DNA of 64,000 nucleotides from CAYPTB01 sp964413535 (lineage in GTDB: Bacteria; Planctomycetota; UBA1135; GCA-002686595), in NCBI GenBank assembly GCA_964413535.1, contig CAYPTB010000009.1, positions 62,001 through 126,000 of the forward strand, given 5' to 3'. The notes below the pieces were generated by a model that had not been told where the DNA came from, searched no databases, and saw nothing but the letters and a program-made list of their open reading frames with translations. Below, piece after piece: positions 9,068 through 17,784 of the stretch. Every line of letters starts with the position of its first letter. The first letter of the stretch is position 1. Position numbers and translations under genes: made by a program.

Positions 9068-12000
9068 TCACTCGCTGAACTTGCTGCGTTCCTTGATGCG
9101 GTCGCGGTTCAGCGCGTAGACGATCGACAGCTTGTAGTCCTCGCGGAGCTTCGCGTAGAGCACCGCGGCCTCGGCGCGGCTGCCCTTCGACCAGAGGTCG
9201 TCGGCCGTCTTCAGGAGCTCGGCGGGATCCTCGGCGCCGCCGATCCCGAGCTTCTCGCCGAGGCCGCGCTTCAGGGCGCTCTTCGCGAGATCGTCGAGCA
9301 CGCCGGTCCACTCGAGCTCGGGCCGCTTGGCCGTGCCCCGCAACGGAACGGCGAGCGTCTCGCCGGCGGCGTACTTCAGGAACTCGTAGCGCTCGACCAG
9401 GGCTTCCGTGACCGGCACGTTCCACACGAGATCGAGCGTCTCGTCGAGCCCGACGGAACCCGTGAACGTCGTCTCCGCGTCCGAGAACGTCCAGGTCCAC
9501 GGATTGGCGTAGTAGACCCGCCCGCCCTTCACGTCGAAGGCCATCGGCCGCACGCGCAGCGACTCCGAGCCGTCCGCGAGTCGGCCCTCCAGGGCGTCGA
9601 GCAGGGGCGAGCCCTCGATCTCGATCTCGCGCACCTCGAGGCGACCCTTGCCCGCGATCGGTTCGAGCGGCACGGGCCCCTCGCCGGCCAGGGCGCGCGC
9701 GAGCGCGTCGAAGGAGAGCGGCGCGTCGTAGGCGAGCTCGAGCTCGGCTTCGACCACGCCGTCGAGCTCCGCGTTCTCGAGCTCGCGCACCTGAGCGAAG
9801 GCCGGATGCACGAAGGCGAAGAGCAGGGCGAGCTCGCGGTTCGCGCGAACGCCGCTCGCGCGCAGGGAGAGCGTCGCGGCCGCGCCCGCGCCCGTTTCGG
9901 GAGCGCTCTCCGCGCTCGGCGCGAGTCGCCCCGTGAGCTCGATCTTCCCGCCGTTCGCGCCCAGCACGCTCTCGACGTCCAGCACTCCCCCGTGCACTGC
10001 GAGCGTCACGTCGCCGTCCAGTGCGAAGCCCGACACCTCGTAGCGGCCGATCCCGAGCGTCGACTCGCCCTCCAGCGCGCGCAGCAGTGCGACCGCGTCG
10101 AGCGCCATCGGCTCGCCGTCGAAGCGGAACGTGATCGATCGCTCCTCCAGACCCGTGAGTGTTCCCGGGATCCAGTGCGCGAGCAGCGCCCCGGCGCGCT
10201 CGGGCACGTAGACGAGGTCGCCCGTGAGTCCGTCGAACGCGTATCCGCTCCCCGCGCCGTTCCCTCCCGGCGCCGTGGTCTTCGCGATGCGGCCCGACAG
10301 CGTCCCGCGCACGACGTCCGACTCGATCGCGAGCGACTCGAGCTCGAGGGCCGAATCCCGAAGCGTTCCGCGGCCCTCGAGCCCTAGGGTCGCGAACGCG
10401 AGCGGCGGCGGGGGTTCCGTCTCCGGCTCGGCTGCGAGTTCGACGACGAGCTCGTGGAACAGAGCGTCGAGCTCGAAGGGCAACTCGGCTGCGCCGAGCG
10501 TGGTCGTGAGGCGCACCTCGAACCGCTCCGCGTCGACGCCGTTCCCGTCGAAGCGCAGGCCGCTCGGAACGCCCTGGGCCTCCACGGCGAGCGCCCCGCT
10601 GGACGCGCGCTGCACGTCGGCCTCGAGCGCGAGGCGACCAGCGAAGTCGTACGCCTCGCCCGTGTACGCCGCGGCGACCGGCGCCAAGCGCCCGAGGTCC
10701 ACGTCGAGCTCGACCTTCGCCCGGAGGTCGTCGAAGTCGAACGAGGTCGGCGCGAGACTCCCCGCGGCGTGCAGCGGTCCGTCGATCGAGAACGCCGTGA
10801 CCTCGAGCGCATCCGGACCGAGCTCGGCGCTCACGCTCGCGCGCAGCTCTTCCAGTCCGTCCGCGAGCGCGAGCGGAGCGCCGTCCGCGCCGAGCGCCCC
10901 GAGCCGCGCGAGCCCGAGCCGCGCGTCGACCGTGCTCACGCCGCTCGCGAGGTCCGCGCGCAGGTCGGCGTCGACCTCGAGCGCGCCCGAGACGCGCCGC
11001 TCGACGAGCTCGCTCGTCCACGCCGTCGCGAAGGTCGCCAGGCGTTCGAGCTCGGCCTCCAGCGCGAGGCGACCCTCCACGACCGCGCCGTCCGCGCCGG
11101 GGGTCGTCGTGCCGTCCCATGTGAGCTCGAAGAGCTCGTCGGCCGCGAGCGTCACGCGTTGCGCGCCCGGCCCGGCTTCGGCCGGCGCCGCTTCGCCGTG
11201 CAGCACGAGCCGCTCGAGGCGCACAGGCTCTCCGCTCTCGCCGCGGATTAGGAGATCCAGGGCGGTGACGTCGAGCGTGCCCGAGGGACCGGTCTGCGAG
11301 TCGAGACGGACCTGCGCGTCCGCCGAGAGTCGCCCGGAGAGCTCGGCCAGCGGCACGAAGCCCGCGACGATCGGTCGCAGGCCGTCGAGCAGGACTTCCT
11401 CGAGCGCGAGCTCCAGGCTGCCGCGCGGCGCGATGCGGCCCCTCTCCGCGAGCGCGACGTTGCCCGAGACCGTGAGCGCGCCGCCCCCCGCGCCCTCGCC
11501 GCAGAGCGATCCGCTGGCCGCGAAGCTCGCGGGACGCTCGAGGTCGTCGAGCGCGAGGTCGAAGTCCGCGAGCGTCAGGACGGCGGTCGCGTCGCCCTCG
11601 TGGACGAAGATCCGGACGTCGGCCAAGCGCACCAGGGCCGCGACCTCGGGGAGGGAGTCGCGTGACTCGCGCTCGTCCTCCTCGTCGGTATCCCCCGACT
11701 CAGGCGGGTCTCCCGAATCGCGCGGGAGGTCTTGGACGTTCCAGCGCCCGTCGCCTTCGCGCCGCAGGTGGAGCTCTAGACCTGAGAGCTCGAGGTCGAC
11801 GTCGTAGCGCCCGCCGAGGGCCGCGAGCGGGCGGACCCGCGCGTCGAGCGCGTCGAGACGCACGAGCGGTCGCCCCGCGAGGTCGTCGAGGGCGAGACCG
11901 CGCGCGGTCACGCTCCCCGTCGGTCCCACCGAGAGCCCCGCGAGCGAAGCGCGCACCGCGAGATCGCGCTCGAGGCGCTGCGTCAGCCAACCGGGCCCGA

Positions 12001-12103
12001 AGGCGCCCACGGCGAGCGGGACGCCCAGGACGAGGAGCGCGCCGAGCACCAGCACGGCGATCAGGACACGCAGCCAGCGGCGCTTTCTCTTCGGTGGGTT
12101 CAC
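9068..12103 (-). CDS. AsmA-like envelope protein, 1011 aa
   Basis: A Lys/Arg-rich start (PPKRKRRW) leads to a single hydrophobic helix (residues about 12-30), then a long domain of repeated amphipathic beta strands. An AsmA-type signature sits near the N-terminus (VDLELSGLELHLRREGDGRWNV at about residues 100-120, where a strand pair precedes an Asp-Gly-x-Trp turn). An acidic low-complexity stretch (about 130-150, many Asp/Glu/Ser) interrupts it. The C-terminus carries the 'VPLRGTAKRPELEW' type ending seen in AsmA/DUF748 proteins. It then adds about 60 helical residues of unknown role. It is the second AsmA-like protein here (see 1-4439), so the organism probably makes several. It lies 18 bases downstream of the large haem-motif lipoprotein gene and is likely co-transcribed with it. 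Confidence 0.85.
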   Translation of the reverse strand: MNPPKRKRRWLRVLIAVLVLGALLVLGVPLAVGAFGPGWLTQRLERDLAVRASLAGLSVGPTGSVTARGLALDDLAGRPLVRLDALDARVRPLAALGGRYDVDLELSGLELHLRREGDGRWNVQDLPRDSGDPPESGDTDEEDERESRDSLPEVAALVRLADVRIFVHEGDATAVLTLADFDLALDDLERPASFAASGSLCGEGAGGGALTVSGNVALAERGRIAPRGSLELALEEVLLDGLRPIVAGFVPLAELSGRLSADAQVRLDSQTGPSGTLDVTALDLLIRGESGEPVRLERLVLHGEAAPAEAGPGAQRVTLAADELFELTWDGTTTPGADGAVVEGRLALEAELERLATFATAWTSELVERRVSGALEVDADLRADLASGVSTVDARLGLARLGALGADGAPLALADGLEELRASVSAELGPDALEVTAFSIDGPLHAAGSLAPTSFDFDDLRAKVELDVDLGRLAPVAAAYTGEAYDFAGRLALEADVQRASSGALAVEAQGVPSGLRFDGNGVDAERFEVRLTTTLGAAELPFELDALFHELVVELAAEPETEPPPPLAFATLGLEGRGTLRDSALELESLAIESDVVRGTLSGRIAKTTAPGGNGAGSGYAFDGLTGDLVYVPERAGALLAHWIPGTLTGLEERSITFRFDGEPMALDAVALLRALEGESTLGIGRYEVSGFALDGDVTLAVHGGVLDVESVLGANGGKIELTGRLAPSAESAPETGAGAAATLSLRASGVRANRELALLFAFVHPAFAQVRELENAELDGVVEAELELAYDAPLSFDALARALAGEGPVPLEPIAGKGRLEVREIEIEGSPLLDALEGRLADGSESLRVRPMAFDVKGGRVYYANPWTWTFSDAETTFTGSVGLDETLDLVWNVPVTEALVERYEFLKYAAGETLAVPLRGTAKRPELEWTGVLDDLAKSALKRGLGEKLGIGGAEDPAELLKTADDLWSKGSRAEAAVLYAKLREDYKLSIVYALNRDRIKERSKFSE

Positions 12104-12121
12104 GTCACGTGCTCGACGCGC

Positions 12122-15100
12122 TCAGTTGTTCTTCGCGCCGTCGAAGATCCAACCGAAGACTAGGTCGAGTTCGCGCTCCGTCAAAGGCGGTCCCGCGAGC
12201 GGCATCTTGCCGCAGGCGACCGAAGTCCCGAGCGTCGCGGCGTTGAGCTGCTCCATGAGGTAGCTCTGGCCGGGGTTTCCCGGTACGACGCGCTTCTTGG
12301 TCGTGGAGCCGCACGAGGAGTCCACGCCCTGCCCGCTCGCGTTCACGTAGGCCGAGAAGCTGGCCGTATTGGGTGGGGTGCCCGGGTGGCAGTTGCCGCA
12401 CTTCCCGGTGGCCGCTCCGGCGGGGTCGAAGACCCCGACGACCCCGGTGAAGGTCGGGAGCAGGACGGTCACGTGGTTCGGCTTCGTCTCGCCGTCGCTC
12501 CCGCCGGGGCCCGTCGCCGTCAGCGTCACCGTGAAAGTACCCGACTTCGTGTAGGAGTGTGTCGGCGAGTTCGCGGTCGACGGCGGGCTCCCGTCCCCGA
12601 AGTTCCACGAGAACGACGTCGCCCCCGTCGATGTGTTGGAGAAGGAGACGGAGATCGGGAGGAAGTCGTCGTCGGGGTCGATCGTCGTGTTGAACGCGGC
12701 CATGGGGGGCGGTGCGCCGACGACGATGAAGACCTCGTCGAAGTCCGACATCATGTCGGGGCCGAAGACGGTCAGTCTGGCCTTGAACGTGCCGGCGGAA
12801 CCGTAGATGTGGCCCACGGGCGACGGGCCGGGGTTCTGGACGATCCCGTCCCCGAAGCTCCAGTTGCGGCTCAGGACCGGCGAGCCCGTGGATTGGTCGG
12901 TGAAGGTCACGCTGAGGGGTGCGATGCCGCTCGTCTTGTCCGCGGAGATCACCGCGATCGGTGGTGGGAACAAGGCCTTCAAGCTGCGGGTCGATTGGCC
13001 CTGACCGCCGGCTCCCTCGACCGTGAGCGTCGCGAGGAACGTCCCGGGATTCACGTAGGTGTGAGTGGGGTCCTTCTCGCTCGAGCTAGCTCCGTCGCCG
13101 AAGCTCCAGGTGCGGCTCGTGATGGAGCCGGTGGACTTGTCCGTGAAGGACACCTCGAAGGGGGCGATGTCCTGGGTCGCCGAGGTCAGGAAGCTCGCGA
13201 TCGGCGGAGGCGGTTTCACGGTCGCGATCTCCGGCGGATCGATGCGGAACACGTCCGCGACGCCGTTGCCGTCGAAGCCGCCGCCGAGCAGGTTCTTCGC
13301 GCTGGTCGTGAAGACGACGCGTCCCGAGTCGGAGCCGAGGCTCGCGTGGGTCGAAGCGCCGTCGCCGGCGCCGCCGAAGATGCTGATGGAGACGCGCGCG
13401 AGCGCGTGCTCGGCGTCGCGCACGAACACGTCCGAGCCGGGTTCGCCGCCGCCGCCGGCGAGGTTCGTCGAGGTCGAATCGAAGGCGACCAGCAGACCGT
13501 TCGGCGAAAGGCTCGGCCGGCGCGCTTCGCCGTCGGCACCCGTTCCGCTCACGAGCTCCGAGACGCTCGCGAGCGCGGTCTTCCCGGCCGTTCGATCCCG
13601 CACGAAGACGTCCGGGTCGGGGCCGTTGGCGTCGACGAACGGGCTCACGAGGTCGGTCGCGCGCGACTCGAAGGCGACGATCGAGCCCAGGCCGTCGAGG
13701 GCCGGAGCGCTCGACGCGCCGTTCCCGCCGCTCAGGACGGCGCCGACGTTCCGGCTCACGAGCTCCGCCGGGCCGCTCCGCCCGCGCAGGAAGACGTCCG
13801 TGCCGTCGCCGTTTTCATCTACGAAGGACGCGATCAAGTTGGTGGCCCCGGACGTGAAGGCGACGACCTGCCCGTCGCGCGAGATCGCAGGCTCGCCCGA
13901 TGGCCCGTTGGCGCCCGTCGTCGCCGCTCCGAAGGTCCGGCTCACGAGGACGGTCGCTCCGCCCAGCTCGGCTCCGAACACGTCCGACCCGTCACCGTTC
14001 CCGTCGACGAACGAGGGCACGAGGTCGCGCGCCGTGGACGCGAAGGCGACGAAGGTGCCGGAGCTCGAGGCCAAGGCCGGGGCGCTCGAGCCGCCGTCCC
14101 CGCCCTGCGTCGGACTGCCGGTCGCTGCGCTGACCAGCGTGACGGCGAGGGTCGCGAGCAGCTTGCCGTCGAACGCAGAGAGATCCGCGACGAAGACGTC
14201 CGGCTCGGCTCCGTTGGCGTCGATGAAGCCCGTCACGAGGTTGCGCGCGCGCGAGGTGAACGCGACGACGGGGCGGCCGGCGACGAGCGCCACGGAGGGC
14301 TCCGTCGAGGGTCCGTCGCCCGCGGCGGAGCCAGACGCTGCGCGGGAGACGAGCGTCGTCGTGCCGAGGAACAGGTCGCGCAGGTACACGTCCTCGACGC
14401 CGTTCCCGTCGCGCGGATCGACGGCGGCCGCCGTGACGAAGGCGACGTAGCGATCGTCGGCGGTGACGACCGGGCTCGTGGATGCGAAGCGCAGCTCCGC
14501 GCTCGCGGAGCCGAAGCCCGACGCCTTGCTGACGCGCTCGATCGCGCGGTCGGAGAGGAACGCGACGACGTCGTCGTCGCCGGGCGCTGCGCCGAGGTTC
14601 TCGGCCGCCGTCCGATAGTGGACGAGAGCCTTGGCTCCCCCGCCGAGGCTCTGGCACTTCGTCCCGCCGGCGATCCAGGCGTCGACGAGCTGGACGAACT
14701 GCGCGCTCCCGCCGGGAACGAGGTCCTTCTGCAGCGCGGAGCCGGGATCGCTGGGAGACGCCGGGTTCGGCGCGCGGCCGACCTCGAGCGCCCAGAGGAT
14801 CTTCTCGTCCTGCTTCAGGTGCTCTTCGAACGTCGCGAAGGCGCCCGGATCCATGGCCTGGTCGCAGAGTTCCTCGATCGTCTTGTCGTGGAACGAGAGC
14901 ATGGCGGGCGGTGCTTCCCAGACGCTCACCTCGGTGAAGCCCGTTGCGTGGCAACCGTTGCAGTTCGAGTCCGCGACGTGCGGCAGGGCGACGAGTTGGG
15001 AGAACAACGGCGTGTTGAAGCTGTGGCAGGTGAAGCAGCGCGGATGGCGGAAGGCCGCGGCGAGCCCGTCGCGGAAGTTGTCGACGACGCCTTGGACGCC

Positions 15101-16678
15101 CGCTCCCGCCTCGAACGCGCCGAAGGCCGCGGACGTCGAGCCGCCGTCGGCGTCCTGGCCCTCGGGACCGACGCTCAGGCGGTGGATGCGCAGGTCGCCG
15201 GACGCGAAGAAGTAGGTGAGGTCCGCGAGCACGATGTCGGAGACCCCGTTCCCGTCGTTCGGCAGGAAGAGGTCGAGATCGTCCGCCAGGGTCTCGAAGA
15301 CGACGGCGCTGCCGTCGGGCGCGAAGCTCGGCCGGAAGGAATCGGCGGGCAGGAGGCCGCCGGCGGCCTTCCCGACGCGCGCTCCTCCGAAGCCGATCGC
15401 CTGATTGAGCAGCGTCGTGCGCGCGCCGCGGCCCTCGTGGAGATAGACGCTCGTCGTCGTCGCGGGGGGCGTCGCCGTCACGAGGTTCGTCTTGTCGGAC
15501 TCGAAGGCCACGAGCACGTCTCCGGCCGCCTCGTCCAGCACGAACAGGCTCGGGTTGCGCGAATCCCCTCCCGCGGCTTCGACGCCTCCGCTGGCCACGC
15601 TCGCGCGCCGCACGATCGGCGGCAAGACGCCCGTGAGGTCGAGAACGGAGTAGAACACGTCCGCGACGCCGTTCGTGTCGCCGAGCACGAGGTTCGGCGC
15701 GCTCGACGCGAAAGCCACGATGCGTCCCTGTGCTCCGCCGAGCTGCGGCACTCCGATGATTCCGCCCGCCGAGAAGGTGGTCCCCCCCACCGCAGGGTTC
15801 GCGAGCAGCGTGGTCGTGGTGCTGAACCGGTGCACGAACACGTCCAGCGCGCCGTTCGCGTCATCGTTGAACACGCCGTTCTTGTTCGGGTCGGCGATGG
15901 TCGAGTCCTCCGACAGGAAGACCACCACGTCCCCGTTCTCGGCCAGGACGGGCGCGCTCGCGGCTCCGTTGCCCTGCAGTCCGATCCCGTTGCGCACGTT
16001 CGCACGCGCGAGCTCCCCGCCCGTGACCAGACGCAGGTCGAGCTCGCCCTGGGACGGCTGTCCCGTCGCCGGGTTCCGGTCGACGTAGACCTCGACCTTC
16101 GCGCGGTAGACGTCCGAGACGCCGTTCGTGTCGGTGAGGAGCAGCGGCGCCGCGCTCGCGAACGCGACGTGGACGAAGGCCGCTGGATTCGCCGCGCCGG
16201 GGCCGGTGGGAGTGAAGGCGGGATTGGGTTGGAAGGCGAAGGTCGGCTGCGAGGACGGCCCCGCTCCGGCGCGCGCGCTCGTGTGGTCGCGGCTGACGAG
16301 CAGCACGTCCGCGATCTCGCCGGCGTCGTCGTAGACGGCGAGGAAGACGTCGTCCGCCCCGTTCGAGTCGCTCGGCGCCTCGAAGTCCAGCGGCCGGGCG
16401 GCGGGCTGGTCCGCCGGGGCGTCGGTGACGAACGCGGCGAGCGTGATGCCCTTGCCCGCCAGCGAGTGGGCCTGGACCCGCACCGCTCGGAGCTCGACCC
16501 CGAGATCGGCGCCCGTGTCGACGCCGACGGCCAGGAAGCCCGTGGGCGGGGGCTCCGGGGACGCAGCGCTGCTCGCGACCGGGAGGTTGTCGCCGAGGCC
16601 GCTGCTGCAAGCGGGCAGGAAGAGTGCGGCGGCGACGACCGCGAGCCGAAACGCGCTCGAGCGTTCTGGTGCGACCAT
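12122..16678 (-). CDS. Giant lipoprotein with propeller repeats, CxxCH haem motifs and PKD domains
   Basis: 1518 residues. The ATG at 16678 was chosen because GAGGAGGT lies about seven bases upstream and a signal sequence with lipobox (FLPAC) follows at once. About a dozen TolB/WD40-like repeats contain an Asp-rich turn of the form D-x-N-G-x-x-D-V-F, likely calcium-binding blades. Inserted between blades near residues 545-575 is a cytochrome-like segment with CFTCH and CNGCH. Three PKD domains follow (about 1090-1380; WSFGDG or WNFGDG in each). A terminal cytochrome-like domain carries CGNCH near residue 1425. Inference: a surface lipoprotein with up to three c-type haems, perhaps for electron transfer or a redox-linked hydrolytic role. 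It is cotranscribed with the predicted outer-membrane lipoprotein upstream (11-base gap) and the AsmA-like gene downstream. Confidence 0.88.
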   Translation of the reverse strand: MVAPERSSAFRLAVVAAALFLPACSSGLGDNLPVASSAASPEPPPTGFLAVGVDTGADLGVELRAVRVQAHSLAGKGITLAAFVTDAPADQPAARPLDFEAPSDSNGADDVFLAVYDDAGEIADVLLVSRDHTSARAGAGPSSQPTFAFQPNPAFTPTGPGAANPAAFVHVAFASAAPLLLTDTNGVSDVYRAKVEVYVDRNPATGQPSQGELDLRLVTGGELARANVRNGIGLQGNGAASAPVLAENGDVVVFLSEDSTIADPNKNGVFNDDANGALDVFVHRFSTTTTLLANPAVGGTTFSAGGIIGVPQLGGAQGRIVAFASSAPNLVLGDTNGVADVFYSVLDLTGVLPPIVRRASVASGGVEAAGGDSRNPSLFVLDEAAGDVLVAFESDKTNLVTATPPATTTSVYLHEGRGARTTLLNQAIGFGGARVGKAAGGLLPADSFRPSFAPDGSAVVFETLADDLDLFLPNDGNGVSDIVLADLTYFFASGDLRIHRLSVGPEGQDADGGSTSAAFGAFEAGAGVQGVVDNFRDGLAAAFRHPRCFTCHSFNTPLFSQLVALPHVADSNCNGCHATGFTEVSVWEAPPAMLSFHDKTIEELCDQAMDPGAFATFEEHLKQDEKILWALEVGRAPNPASPSDPGSALQKDLVPGGSAQFVQLVDAWIAGGTKCQSLGGGAKALVHYRTAAENLGAAPGDDDVVAFLSDRAIERVSKASGFGSASAELRFASTSPVVTADDRYVAFVTAAAVDPRDGNGVEDVYLRDLFLGTTTLVSRAASGSAAGDGPSTEPSVALVAGRPVVAFTSRARNLVTGFIDANGAEPDVFVADLSAFDGKLLATLAVTLVSAATGSPTQGGDGGSSAPALASSSGTFVAFASTARDLVPSFVDGNGDGSDVFGAELGGATVLVSRTFGAATTGANGPSGEPAISRDGQVVAFTSGATNLIASFVDENGDGTDVFLRGRSGPAELVSRNVGAVLSGGNGASSAPALDGLGSIVAFESRATDLVSPFVDANGPDPDVFVRDRTAGKTALASVSELVSGTGADGEARRPSLSPNGLLVAFDSTSTNLAGGGGEPGSDVFVRDAEHALARVSISIFGGAGDGASTHASLGSDSGRVVFTTSAKNLLGGGFDGNGVADVFRIDPPEIATVKPPPPIASFLTSATQDIAPFEVSFTDKSTGSITSRTWSFGDGASSSEKDPTHTYVNPGTFLATLTVEGAGGQGQSTRSLKALFPPPIAVISADKTSGIAPLSVTFTDQSTGSPVLSRNWSFGDGIVQNPGPSPVGHIYGSAGTFKARLTVFGPDMMSDFDEVFIVVGAPPPMAAFNTTIDPDDDFLPISVSFSNTSTGATSFSWNFGDGSPPSTANSPTHSYTKSGTFTVTLTATGPGGSDGETKPNHVTVLLPTFTGVVGVFDPAGAATGKCGNCHPGTPPNTASFSAYVNASGQGVDSSCGSTTKKRVVPGNPGQSYLMEQLNAATLGTSVACGKMPLAGPPLTERELDLVFGWIFDGAKNN

Positions 16679-16689
16679 GACGGACCTCC

Positions 16690-17496
16690 TCAATACGTCC
16701 ACAGGATTCCGATCGATGCCCATATGTTGTCGCTCTCGATGCCGATCAGGTCGAACCACTCGTCCAGTCCGCTGTCGACGATGGTCGACGTCGCGACGGT
16801 GAAGCGAAACTCCGTCGCGGCGTCGAAGAGGTAGAAGACGGAACCTGAGAGGCCCAGGTCCGCGAAGCCGGATTCGTCGAGACCGTAGGTCCACAGCGAG
16901 TGGTCCTCGTCGGAGTAACCGCCGCGCAGCCGCGCTTCGGCTCGCAGTTTGTGGTTGATCGGGAAGCCGCGCTCGACGCCCGTCTCGACGTAGAAGCCCT
17001 CGGCCTCGTCGTAGTCGTAGTGAATGGTGAGCGAAGGAACGAAGCGCGCGATCTCCGTCTCCACGTTGACGAAAAGCTCCTTCGTCTCGCCGCGCTCGGA
17101 ACCGGCGGGCGTCGCGAAGAACTCCGTGCCGTTCGGAAGGAGGTACGGCGCGATGCCGCCCGAGACGAAGAGCTGACCGATGCGGTGCGTGTACCAGAGC
17201 TTCAGTTCGACCTCGGTGAACTTGCCCGCGTGACCGTCGGGGAACCACGCGTCGCCCGTGTCGTTGCGCAAGTCGACGTTGCCGAAGACTTCGGCGCTGA
17301 GGTCGCCGCGCAGCTTGGTCTCCAGGTCGACGCGCCCGCCGAGCTGCAGCACGCCGCGCTCGTTCTGCACCATGCCGCGGTGGTTGAACTGCGATGCGAC
17401 CGCCGCTTCGCTCGACAGTCGCGGCCGCGTACCCGGCCGCACGAGACAACCGGTCAGCGCGCTGCACGCGAGCAACAGCGGCAAGAACCTTCCCAT
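16690..17496 (-). CDS. Predicted outer-membrane beta-barrel lipoprotein, 268 aa
   Basis: The ATG at 17496 has a strong GAGGAGG ribosome site and is followed by a signal peptide with lipobox (SALTGC). The mature part is built from alternating polar/hydrophobic strands rich in Tyr, Trp, Phe and Gly (for example FVNVETEIARFVPSLTIHYD) and ends in ...SIGILWTY. A C-terminal aromatic is typical of proteins inserted into the outer membrane. The family is not one I can name. The stop codon is 11 bases from the start of the giant haem-motif lipoprotein gene, so this is the first gene of that operon. Its upstream region contains the 87-bp palindromic element (17535-17621), beginning only about 30 bases before the ATG. 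Transcripts must therefore either start inside or cross that hairpin. Confidence 0.75.
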   Translation of the reverse strand: MGRFLPLLLACSALTGCLVRPGTRPRLSSEAAVASQFNHRGMVQNERGVLQLGGRVDLETKLRGDLSAEVFGNVDLRNDTGDAWFPDGHAGKFTEVELKLWYTHRIGQLFVSGGIAPYLLPNGTEFFATPAGSERGETKELFVNVETEIARFVPSLTIHYDYDEAEGFYVETGVERGFPINHKLRAEARLRGGYSDEDHSLWTYGLDESGFADLGLSGSVFYLFDAATEFRFTVATSTIVDSGLDEWFDLIGIESDNIWASIGILWTY

Positions 17497-17534
17497 GCCA
17501 AATCCTCCTCGGTTCACGTCCTTCTCCGGCGTAC

Positions 17535-17621
17535 GGTGCCAGTCCAGTTTTTCACACTTCCGCGGCAACGCTGCCTCACTCCGAGGCTCTGCTCGGAAGT
17601 GTGAAAAACTGGACTGGCACC
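17535..17621. mobile_element. 87-bp palindromic element, copy 1, with GTAC flanks
   Basis: Two perfect 28-base arms (outer end GGTGCCAGTCC, inner end CACACTTCCG, with a run of five T) surround a 31-base loop (17563-17593). The sequence GTAC flanks it on both sides (17531-17534 and 17622-17625), and beyond that the flanks are inverted as TCTCCGGC and GCCGGAGA. Joined without the element, they give the perfect palindrome TCTCCGGCGTACGCCGGAGA. An 87-bp sequence with the same arms and the same loop, reversed, occurs at 21770-21856. No transposase is encoded inside. It behaves like a MITE or a REP/RAYT-type palindromic unit. The class is inference. Confidence 0.85.
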
Positions 17622-17674
17622 GTACGCCGGAGAGGATACGGGGAAAGCGCGTTCCGCGGGTGAGGGTGCCGGCA

Positions 17675-17692
17675 GACGGCTCGGGAGCCGTC
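17675..17692. promoter_or_regulatory. 8-bp inverted repeat in the divergent intergenic region
   Basis: GACGGCTC, two bases, GAGCCGTC. It lies about 93 bases before the ATG of the MORN-redoxin lipoprotein and within the divergent spacer. It could be an operator for a dimeric regulator or a leader hairpin. Nothing else in the window has the same sequence, so its role is open. Confidence 0.3.
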
Positions 17693-17784
17693 CGAAGCTG
17701 CGTCATGGACGGCGTGACTGGGCGGCATCGGCGATCGCGAGTAGGCTCTGACGCTCCGTCGCCCTGAAGTAGGAGGAAGGAACG

